From Caldimonas caldifontis (GTDB taxonomy: Bacteria; Pseudomonadota; Gammaproteobacteria; Burkholderiales; Burkholderiaceae_C), in the NCBI RefSeq assembly GCF_002930615.1, contig NZ_PSNX01000012.1:55438-119437 (forward strand): a DNA stretch of 64,000 bases. Reading direction: 5' to 3'. Shown one piece after another: positions 45,522-52,178 of this stretch. Made by a program: the position numbers and the translations under genes. Position 1 is the stretch's first letter, and the number at the start of each line of letters is the position of its first letter. The notes under the pieces were generated by a model. The model made no database searches. It had not been told where the DNA came from and saw only the letters and a list, made by a program, of their open reading frames with translations.

Positions 45522-45998
45522 ATGCAAAAGGTTCTGCACATCAATCCCGAGAAGTGCACCGGCTGTCTGCAGTGCGAAATGGCCTGCAGCTACGAGAACT
45601 ACGGGGTCTACGCGACGTCCAAGTCGCGCATCAAGGTCTTCGATTTCCACCACACGGGCCGCAAGGTGCCCTACACCTGCACGCAGTGCGACGAGGCCTG
45701 GTGCCTGCACGCCTGCCCGGTGGAGGCCATCACCATCGACAAGATGACCGGCGCCAAGGTCGTGAGCGAGACCACCTGCGTGGGCTGCAAGGTCTGCACC
45801 ATCGCCTGCCCCTTCGGCACCATCAACTACGTGCAGGAGACGGGCAAGGTCCAGAAATGCGACTTGTGCGGGGGCGAGCCCGCTTGTGCCGAGGCCTGCC
45901 CCACCCAGGCCATCACCTTCGTCGATGCCAACTGGACCGGCCTGGACCGCATGAAGGCCTGGGCCGACAAGCTTGGCAACCAACCCGCCGCGGCCTGA
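45522..45998 (+). CDS. aorA: Aldehyde oxidoreductase ferredoxin subunit AorA
   Basis: A 158-residue protein with four [4Fe-4S] Cys sets: KCTGCLQCEMAC, CTQCDEAWCLHACPVE, CVGCKVCTIACPFG and KCDLCGGEPACAEACPTQ. This layout matches the polyferredoxin subunit of the heteromeric AOR of Aromatoleum and relatives, and the HycB/DmsB-type family. It carries electrons between the tungsten subunit and the FAD subunit. The ribosome site AAGGCGAG precedes ATG 45522. It is first in the operon and starts 12 bases before aorB ends its leader. Confidence 0.87.
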   Translation: MQKVLHINPEKCTGCLQCEMACSYENYGVYATSKSRIKVFDFHHTGRKVPYTCTQCDEAWCLHACPVEAITIDKMTGAKVVSETTCVGCKVCTIACPFGTINYVQETGKVQKCDLCGGEPACAEACPTQAITFVDANWTGLDRMKAWADKLGNQPAAA

Positions 45999-46010
45999 AA
46001 GGAGAACACC

Positions 46011-47858
46011 ATGTCCTGGGCTGGCAAGATCCTGCGCGTGAACCTCACCACCGGTGAGTGCAAGAGCGAACCGTTGAACATGACCTGGGCCAAGCAGTAC
46101 CTGGGTTCTCGCGGCCTCGCCTCGAAATACCTGGTCAGCGAGGTCGACCCCAAGGTCGATCCGCTGTCACCGGACAACAAGATCATCTGGGCCACGGGCC
46201 CGCTCACGGGCACCATGGCGTCCACGGGGGGGCGCTACACCGTGGTCACGAAGGGGCCGCTGACCGGCGCCATCGCCTGCTCCAACTCTGGCGGCTACTG
46301 GGGTGCCGAACTGAAGATGGCCGGCTGGGACATGGTCATCTTCGAGGGAAAGTCACCCAAGCCGGTCTATCTGTCCATCGAGGACGACAAGGCCGAACTG
46401 CGCGACGCGGCCCACCTGTGGGGCAAGTCGGTGTGGGAAACCGAGGAGATCATCAAGAAGCAGCACCAGGATCCGCTCACCCGCATTTCCAGCATCGGTC
46501 TGGCGGGCGAGAACCAGGTGCTCTTTGCCGCGGTCGTCAACGACCTGCATCGCGCGGCCGGTCGCTCGGGCGTGGGTGCGGTGATGGGCAGCAAGAACCT
46601 CAAGGCCATCGCCGTGCGTGGCACGAAGGGCGTGGGCAACATCGCCAACCCCGAGGAGTTCATGAAGGTCACCTTCGAGAAAAAGAAGGTGCTGGCCGAC
46701 AATGCCGTGACGGGCCAGGGCCTGCCCACCTACGGCACCCAGGTGCTGATGAACGTGATCAACGAGGTGGGGGCCTTGCCCACGCGCAACCACCGCGACA
46801 GCCAGTTCGAGGGGGCCAAGGACATCTCTGCCGAGGCCATGGCCACGCCGCGCAAGAGTGACGGCAAGCCCCAGCTCGTCACCAACCAGGCCTGCTTCGG
46901 TTGCACCATCGCCTGCGGTCGCATCAGCAAGATCGACCAGACCCACTTCTCGGTGGAGAACAAGCCGCAGTACTGGGGCGCTTCCGGTGGCCTGGAGTAC
47001 GAGGCGGCGTGGGCGCTGGGTGCGGCCAACGGTGTCAATGACCTGGAGGCACTGCAATATGCCAACCTGATCTGCAACGAACAGGGCATGGATCCGATCT
47101 CCTTTGGCGCCACCGTCGGCGCGGTGATGGAGCTCTACGAGATGGGCGTGCTCAAGAAGGAGCAGATCGGCGTCGAGGCGCCTTTCGGATCGGCCAAGGC
47201 GCTGTGCGAGCTGGCGGACATGACCGCCAAAGGGGTGGGCTTCGGCAAGGACATCGGACAAGGCAGCAAGCGGCTGTGCGCAAAGTACGGTCATCCCGAG
47301 CTGTCCATGAGCGTCAAGGGGCAGGAGTTCCCCGCTTACGACGCCCGTGGCATCCAGGGCATGGGCCTGACCTATGCGACCAGCAACCGCGGGGCCTGCC
47401 ACCTGCGCAGCTACACCGTGGCCTCCGAGATCCTGGGCATTCCGGTCAAGACCGATCCGCTGGTGGCCGATGGCAAGCCCGAACTGGTCAAAGCCTTCCA
47501 GGATGCCACGGCCGTGTTCGACTCGGCCGGCATCTGCATCTTCACCAGCTTCGCCTGGGGACTGGCCGATGTGCAGCCGCAGGTGGCGGCAGCCTGCGGC
47601 GAGGAGTTCTCGCTCGAGTACCTCAACGAGGTGGGGGAGCGCATCTGGAACATGGAGCGTGACTTCAACAACCGGGCGGGCTTCACCGCCAAGGACGACA
47701 CCCTGCCGCCGCGCCTGCTCAACGAGGGGGCCAAGACCGGACCGGCCAAGGACCTGACCAGCAAGCTGCCCGAGATGCTGCCGAAGTACTACGAGGTGCG
47801 GGGCTGGGACGCCAACGGCCAGCTCAAGCCGGAGACACGCACCCGCCTGGGCCTGTGA
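46011..47858 (+). CDS. aorB: Tungsten-dependent aldehyde:ferredoxin oxidoreductase catalytic subunit AorB
   Basis: A 615-residue member of the AOR family. The N-terminal beta domain begins GKILRVNLTTGECKSE and includes the pterin-contacting TGPLTGTMASTGGRYTVVTK. The [4Fe-4S] ligands are three Cys in NQACFGCTIACGRI (about 296-304) with the fourth in DSAGICIFTSF near 507. The length matches archaeal AOR. It oxidises aldehydes to acids, or the reverse with strong reductants, using a tungsto-bispterin. AorA and AorC on either side give the bacterial AorABC architecture that can use NAD. TupBCA nearby supplies tungstate. Confidence 0.92.
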   Translation: MSWAGKILRVNLTTGECKSEPLNMTWAKQYLGSRGLASKYLVSEVDPKVDPLSPDNKIIWATGPLTGTMASTGGRYTVVTKGPLTGAIACSNSGGYWGAELKMAGWDMVIFEGKSPKPVYLSIEDDKAELRDAAHLWGKSVWETEEIIKKQHQDPLTRISSIGLAGENQVLFAAVVNDLHRAAGRSGVGAVMGSKNLKAIAVRGTKGVGNIANPEEFMKVTFEKKKVLADNAVTGQGLPTYGTQVLMNVINEVGALPTRNHRDSQFEGAKDISAEAMATPRKSDGKPQLVTNQACFGCTIACGRISKIDQTHFSVENKPQYWGASGGLEYEAAWALGAANGVNDLEALQYANLICNEQGMDPISFGATVGAVMELYEMGVLKKEQIGVEAPFGSAKALCELADMTAKGVGFGKDIGQGSKRLCAKYGHPELSMSVKGQEFPAYDARGIQGMGLTYATSNRGACHLRSYTVASEILGIPVKTDPLVADGKPELVKAFQDATAVFDSAGICIFTSFAWGLADVQPQVAAACGEEFSLEYLNEVGERIWNMERDFNNRAGFTAKDDTLPPRLLNEGAKTGPAKDLTSKLPEMLPKYYEVRGWDANGQLKPETRTRLGL

Positions 47859-47924
47859 TCGCTGCTGTCTGACCCCGTGGGGCGGCCCAGCGCGCTGGCG
47901 CCGCCCTTCGTTTTGGAGCCCACG

Positions 47925-49199
47925 ATGAAGCACGTCATCCTCGGTGCCGGCCCGGCCGGTGTGATCGCGGCGGAGACCCTGCGCAAGCAGGCCCCGCGGG
48001 ATGAGATCGTCCTGATCGGCGACGAGCGCGAGCCGCCGTACTCGCGCATGGCCATTCCCTACCTCTTGATCGGCAACATCGGCGAGCCGGGCACCTACCT
48101 GCGCAAGGCGCCGGATCACTTCCAGCGCCTGAATGTCCAGGTGCGTCAGCAGCGGGCCAAGCGGATCGACACTGCCGCGCGCCGCCTCACGCTCGATGAC
48201 GACAGCGTGGTCGGCTTCGACACGCTGCTGATCGCCACGGGTTCCAGTCCGGTGCGACCGCCCATTCCCGGCATGAACCTGCCCGGCGTGCACCCCTGCT
48301 GGACGCTGGAGAACGCCCGGGCGATCGAGCGCCTCGCCGTGAAAGGGGCACGCGTTTTGCAGATGGGCGCCGGCTTCATCGGCTGCATCATCATGGAGGC
48401 TCTGGCCATGCGGGGCGTGCAGCTCACCGTGGTGGAGATGGGCGACCGCATGGTGCCGCGCATGATGGGCCCCACGGCCGGCGGCATGATCAAGCGCTGG
48501 GTGGAGTCCAAGGGCGTGACGGTCTTCACGGGCACACGCGTGGAAGCCATCGACAATGGCACGCCGCTGAAGGTGCGCCTGTCCAACGGGCAGCACCTCA
48601 GTGTGGACCTCGTCATCAGTGCGACCGGGGTGAAACCGAACATCGGCTTCCTCGAGAACTCCGGCATCACCTGCCTGCAGGGTGTGCTGACCGACGAACA
48701 CATGCAGACCAACGTGCCCGGCATCTACGCCGCCGGTGATTGCGCCGAGGCCCTGGATGTGGTGACCGGCAAGCCCATCGTCAGCGCCATCCAGCCCAAC
48801 GCAGCCGACCAGGCCTACGTGGCAGCCATGAACATGGCCGGCAAGGGGGCCACGCTCAAGGGCGTGACGCAGATCAACGTGCTCGACACGCTGGGGCTCA
48901 TCAGTGCGAGCTTTGGTGACTGGCAGGGGGTGCCTGGCGGCGACCGGGTCGAGCTCACCGATGAGGCGGGGTGGAAGCACCTGAGCCTGCAGTTCGACGG
49001 TGATCGAGTCGTGGGGTGCAACAGCATTGGCTGGACCGACCACGTGGGCGTGATGCGGGGGCTCGTCGAGGGGCGGGTCCGGCTGGGCGAATGGAAGGAA
49101 CGCCTGCTGCGCGACCCGACCCGACTCATGGAAGCGTACCTGGCCTGTGCGCAGTCACAGCACCAGTGGCAGGTCGCCAGGCTGAAGGCTGCGGCATGA
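47925..49199 (+). CDS. aorC: AOR FAD/NAD subunit AorC
   Basis: A 424-residue pyridine-nucleotide oxidoreductase. FAD motif HVILGAGPAGVIAAETL is at the N-terminus, ATGSSPVRPPIPGMNLPGV follows, the NAD motif is VLQMGAGFIGCIIMEAL, and the second FAD motif is VPGIYAAGDCAEAL. It has no redox-active disulfide, so it is the NADH oxidase/nitrite-reductase-like group. In bacterial AOR this subunit passes electrons between AorA and NAD+. ATG 47925 is preferred for its GGAG site. aorD follows after eight bases. Confidence 0.88.
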   Translation: MKHVILGAGPAGVIAAETLRKQAPRDEIVLIGDEREPPYSRMAIPYLLIGNIGEPGTYLRKAPDHFQRLNVQVRQQRAKRIDTAARRLTLDDDSVVGFDTLLIATGSSPVRPPIPGMNLPGVHPCWTLENARAIERLAVKGARVLQMGAGFIGCIIMEALAMRGVQLTVVEMGDRMVPRMMGPTAGGMIKRWVESKGVTVFTGTRVEAIDNGTPLKVRLSNGQHLSVDLVISATGVKPNIGFLENSGITCLQGVLTDEHMQTNVPGIYAAGDCAEALDVVTGKPIVSAIQPNAADQAYVAAMNMAGKGATLKGVTQINVLDTLGLISASFGDWQGVPGGDRVELTDEAGWKHLSLQFDGDRVVGCNSIGWTDHVGVMRGLVEGRVRLGEWKERLLRDPTRLMEAYLACAQSQHQWQVARLKAAA

Positions 49200-49206
49200 T
49201 GGGCCC

Positions 49207-49461
49207 ATGAAGATCACCTTCAAGCTCTACGCCACCCTCACCGACTATCTGCCGCCGCAGGCGCGCAGTGACAACCGCCTCGAGCTCGATGTCGAGCCCG
49301 GTGCAACCATCGCCGACGTCGTCGCGCCGTTCAACCTGCCGATGAAGCTGGTGCATCTTGTGCTGGTCAACGGGGTCTATGTGCCGCCGGAGGCGCGCGC
49401 CAGCCACCGCCTGCAGGAGGGAGACGTGCTGGCCATCTGGCCCCCGATTGCCGGAGGCTGA
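49207..49461 (+). CDS. aorD: MoaD/ThiS-family protein of the aor operon
   Basis: An 84-residue ubiquitin-fold sulfur carrier. It begins MKITFKLYATLTDYLP, carries VVAPFNLPMKLVHLVLVNG, and ends in the essential Gly-Gly (PPIAGG). The tail would be thiocarboxylated by an E1-like MoeB partner, not encoded here, to supply sulfur for tungstopterin. Its place as fourth gene of the aor operon suggests a cofactor role dedicated to AorB, parallel to MoaD in molybdopterin synthesis. Confidence 0.87.
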   Translation: MKITFKLYATLTDYLPPQARSDNRLELDVEPGATIADVVAPFNLPMKLVHLVLVNGVYVPPEARASHRLQEGDVLAIWPPIAGG

Positions 49462-49530
49462 GGCCCGGGCCATACTTGCGCGGTCGTTTCCTTTTCCCGT
49501 TTCAACCCGCACATGCCACAAGGAGGCACC

Positions 49531-49941
49531 ATGGCGAATCGGAAGATCGAGGATGTGGAAGGTATCGGCCCAGTCATCGGCGAGAAGCTGCGTGCCGCTG
49601 GCGTGAAGGACACCGACGGACTGCTGGCCGCGGCGAAGACGCCGACGCAGCGCAAGGATCTGGCGGCCAAGACCGGGCTGACGGACAAGCAGGTGCTCAA
49701 GTTCGCCAACATGTGCGATCTGTACCGCGTGAAGGGCATCGGCTCGGAGTACTCGGAGTTGCTGGAAGCGGCCGGTGTGGACACGGTACCGGAACTGGCC
49801 CAGCGCAAGGCGGCCAACCTGCACGCGGCGCTGGCCCGGGCCAATGAGGCCAAGAAGCTCACGCGCCGGTTGCCCACCGAGGCCGACGTGGGGCAGTGGA
49901 TCGAGCAGGCCAAAGGCTTGCCCCGAGCGCTGGAGTACTGA
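49531..49941 (+). CDS. DUF4332 helix-hairpin-helix protein
   Basis: A 136-residue soluble protein with two helix-hairpin-helix-like units: IEDVEGIGPVIGEKLRAAGV (about 5-24) and YRVKGIGSEYSELLEAAGV (about 66-84). Such HhH repeats bind DNA non-specifically in other proteins, but DUF4332 has no proven function. The ATG at 49531 has AAGGAGG four bases upstream, a near-perfect ribosome site; ATG 49513 lacks one. It starts 69 bases after aorD and need not belong to that operon. Confidence 0.83.
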   Translation: MANRKIEDVEGIGPVIGEKLRAAGVKDTDGLLAAAKTPTQRKDLAAKTGLTDKQVLKFANMCDLYRVKGIGSEYSELLEAAGVDTVPELAQRKAANLHAALARANEAKKLTRRLPTEADVGQWIEQAKGLPRALEY

Positions 49942-49951
49942 ACCTGGCTTG

Positions 49952-50251
49952 ATGCAGTCCACCTACGCTGAACACTTCGTCAGGGAAATGGGCTGCACAT
50001 CGGCCGAATGGCTGGGGTGGCTGCCAGGGGCGGTCCGGGACTGCCCCTTGGTGCTGGATGAGAGCCGCGCCACCGTGAGTTTGCCGCACGGGGACTTGCA
50101 CCTTGATTGGGAAGCGCTGCCGCCGCGCCGGATTGCGCTCGTGCAGTTGCCCCGGTTACTGGTGAGGTTCACCTTTGTGGGGACCACGCCAGACGTGCGG
50201 CTGAACTTCATGCGCTATTTCGATCTCTACCTTCAACGCGGAGGCGGCTGA
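49952..50251 (+). CDS. Conserved hypothetical protein (99 residues)
   Basis: A 99-residue protein starting MQSTYAEHFVREMGCTSAEW. It has a short helical N-terminus and a beta-rich middle and C-terminus (LPHGDLHLDWEALPPR, then LLVRFTFVGTTPDVRLNFMR). No signal peptide, membrane segment or catalytic motif is visible. I cannot name a family. It lies 10 bases after the DUF4332 gene and 25 before the PepSY gene, so it is probably part of that small operon. Confidence 0.65.
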   Translation: MQSTYAEHFVREMGCTSAEWLGWLPGAVRDCPLVLDESRATVSLPHGDLHLDWEALPPRRIALVQLPRLLVRFTFVGTTPDVRLNFMRYFDLYLQRGGG

Positions 50252-50276
50252 GCCTGCGCGAAGACTGGAGAATGCC

Positions 50277-50558
50277 ATGACGATCACCCCGAGCCGATAC
50301 CTTCGCCCTGCAATGGTTGCTGTGGCCGCCGTGTCGATCATGCTGGGCTCCGCCTGGGCTCAGGACCGACCGCCTGCCGATGCGCAGCCCTTGTCCAGCA
50401 TCGTGCGATCTCTGGAGCAACAGGGCTTCGGACCCTTCATCGAAATCGAGTTTGATGATGGTGTCTGGGAGATCGACGTGTTCAAGGACGGGCGCAAGCG
50501 CAAGCTGGATGTCGATCCACGCAGCGGGAAGATCCTGAGGGATCGGGCTGACGGTTGA
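50277..50558 (+). CDS. PepSY-domain periplasmic protein
   Basis: A 93-residue protein. A signal peptide runs to about residue 29 (hydrophobic VAVAAVSIMLGSAWA, cleaved before QDRP). The mature part is one PepSY unit: SSIVRSLEQQGFGPFIEIEF, then DGVWEIDVFKDGRKRKLDVD and PRSGKIL. PepSY domains are found in protease inhibitors and envelope regulators; this single-domain form has no known partner. Confidence 0.85.
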   Translation: MTITPSRYLRPAMVAVAAVSIMLGSAWAQDRPPADAQPLSSIVRSLEQQGFGPFIEIEFDDGVWEIDVFKDGRKRKLDVDPRSGKILRDRADG

Positions 50559-50626
50559 GGCGGGCGGGCGGCCTTCGGCGCCGCTTGGTATGGTTGGGGC
50601 TCACAGAAGACCCCGAAAGTTTGGCC

Positions 50627-51499
50627 ATGACCCTTGAACGGCCCTCTTGCCGTCGAATCGCTCGCTGGCTGGGACGGGCCCTTGTCGGCCTGGGCGTCGC
50701 TGCCGGCCCTTTGCAGGCCGCCGACGAGGTACCCTTCATCACCACGCCCGACCATGTGACGCTGTCCATGCTCGAGCTGGCGGGCGTCGGTGCCTCCGAT
50801 CATCTGATCGACCTGGGTTCGGGGGACGGCCGCATCGTGATCACGGCGGCGAAGCGTTTCGGGGCCAGTGGCCTGGGGGTGGAGATCGTGCCCGACCTCG
50901 TGGCGCGCAGCATCGTGACTGCGCGCCAGGCCGGGGTCGAGCAGCGCACCGAGTTCCGCGTGCAGGACCTCTTCACCACCGACCTCAGCGCTGCCACGGT
51001 CATCACGATGTACCTGCTGCCGGAAGTGAATCTCGCACTGCGCCCCCGGCTTCAGCAGCTTGCGCCCGGCACCCGCATCGTCTCGCACGACTGGGACCTG
51101 GGCGACTGGCTGCCCGATGCCAGTCGCACGATCGAGGTGCCGGACAAGCCCGTGGGCCGGGAGAAGCTGAGCCGCCTGTACCTGTGGGTGGTGCCTGCCC
51201 AGGTGAATGGCGTGTGGTGCGGGACGGGAGCCCAGCAGCGGCTGCAGCTCACGGTGCGCCAGCAGCACCAGCGCTTCGACGCCAGCCTGAGCCGCTCGGG
51301 CGAGGCGGCCCTGAATCTGTTGGGACGCATCGACGGGACACGGCTCGTGGCCCTGCAGGGCGGGGCGGCGGCTGCCAGTCCCTGGCTGTGGGTGGCCGCC
51401 GGCGCCGAACTGCACCTCGCGCAGACGGGGGATGCCGCCTGGAGCCCGGCGGGCGCGCGGTTTGTGCGTGCCCCTGAGAGTGGATGTCCGGCGCCCTGA
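50627..51499 (+). CDS. Exported SAM-dependent methyltransferase-like protein
   Basis: A 290-residue protein. The N-terminus has a basic start and a hydrophobic stretch (ALVGLGVAAGPLQAADE) that looks like a cleavable signal peptide. Residues about 35-170 form a class I methyltransferase: motif I HLIDLGSGDGRIVITAAKRF, acidic loop VEIVPD, then VQDLFTTDLSAATVITMYLL. The last 110 residues are a beta-rich domain without a recognised match. SAM is cytoplasmic, so an exported methyltransferase would be odd. Either the segment is a membrane anchor or the protein has another role. The stop codon lies in the 5' arm of a large hairpin. Confidence 0.72.
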   Translation: MTLERPSCRRIARWLGRALVGLGVAAGPLQAADEVPFITTPDHVTLSMLELAGVGASDHLIDLGSGDGRIVITAAKRFGASGLGVEIVPDLVARSIVTARQAGVEQRTEFRVQDLFTTDLSAATVITMYLLPEVNLALRPRLQQLAPGTRIVSHDWDLGDWLPDASRTIEVPDKPVGREKLSRLYLWVVPAQVNGVWCGTGAQQRLQLTVRQQHQRFDASLSRSGEAALNLLGRIDGTRLVALQGGAAAASPWLWVAAGAELHLAQTGDAAWSPAGARFVRAPESGCPAP

Positions 51500-51537
51500 G
51501 GATGGGTTATCGTTGAAAGATATCTGCATCCTCAGGG
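51494..51537 (+). promoter_or_regulatory. Hairpin sequestering the ribosome site of the clpP-like gene
   Basis: Perfect 11-base arms CCCTGAGGATG and CATCCTCAGGG have a 22-base spacer that itself holds TATC/GATA pairing. The 3' arm contains AGGG (51534-51537), the ribosome site seven bases before ATG 51545. The 5' arm contains the upstream gene's TGA (51497-51499). There is no T-run. Translation of the upstream gene would open the hairpin, so coupling or conditional translation is inferred. Confidence 0.65.
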
Positions 51538-51544
51538 AACAACC

Positions 51545-52165
51545 ATGAACCTCCAGCCCCCCATGAACGAACTTCAACTGGGCGCCGAGCCGGGCGACGA
51601 CGCCAAGAAGGCCGACAAGTCCGGTGGCGTCACCGAGCGACTGGTCTTCCAGTCGCGTTTCGTGCTGATCTTCGGTGAGATCAACCCGGTGATGGCTCGC
51701 AGCACCTGCGAGAAGCTGATCGCGATGGCCCAGGAATCCGATGCGCCCATCCACGTGCTGGTGTCGTCGCCGGGCGGCCACGTGGAATCGGGTGACGCAA
51801 TCCACGACATGATCCGCTTCGTGCGTGCGCCGGTCACCACCGTGGGCACGGGCTGGGTGGCCAGCGCCGGCACGCACATCTTCCTGGCCGCGCCCAAGGA
51901 GCGGCGCGTGTGCCTGCCCAACACCCGCTTCATGATCCATCAGCCCGGCGGCGGGGCCGGTGGTCAGGCCACCGACATCGCCATCCAGGCGCGCGAGATC
52001 CTGCGCATCCGCGAGCGCATCGCCCGCCACACGGCCGCGGCCACCGGCCAGCCGGTGGAGAAGGTGCAGGTCGACATGGAGCGCGACTACTGGATGAACG
52101 CGCAGGAGGCCATCGACTACGGCATCGTCTCGCGCATCATCGAGCGTCACACCGAACTGGGCTGA
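51545..52165 (+). CDS. ClpP-family serine protease paralogue
   Basis: A 206-residue protein with the ClpP fold. The catalytic Ser is in GTGWVASAGTHIFLAA (canonical ASMG becomes ASAG), the His in RFMIHQPGGG, and the Asp in VDMERDYWMNAQEAIDYGIV, so the triad looks intact. The N-terminal 35 residues are charged and lack the ClpP axial-loop sequence. It is not beside clpX or tig, so it is a second ClpP rather than the housekeeping one. Its partner ATPase and substrates are unknown. ATG 51566 is an alternative start. Confidence 0.85.
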   Translation: MNLQPPMNELQLGAEPGDDAKKADKSGGVTERLVFQSRFVLIFGEINPVMARSTCEKLIAMAQESDAPIHVLVSSPGGHVESGDAIHDMIRFVRAPVTTVGTGWVASAGTHIFLAAPKERRVCLPNTRFMIHQPGGGAGGQATDIAIQAREILRIRERIARHTAAATGQPVEKVQVDMERDYWMNAQEAIDYGIVSRIIERHTELG

Positions 52166-52178
52166 AAGCGCTCGCGGC

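Noticed and set aside
46353..49043. Very long open frame (896 codons) on the minus strand opposite aorB and aorC
   Set aside because: High GC leaves antisense frames open. The translation is rich in His, Gly, Leu and Val with no domain, and the plus-strand genes have clear family motifs.
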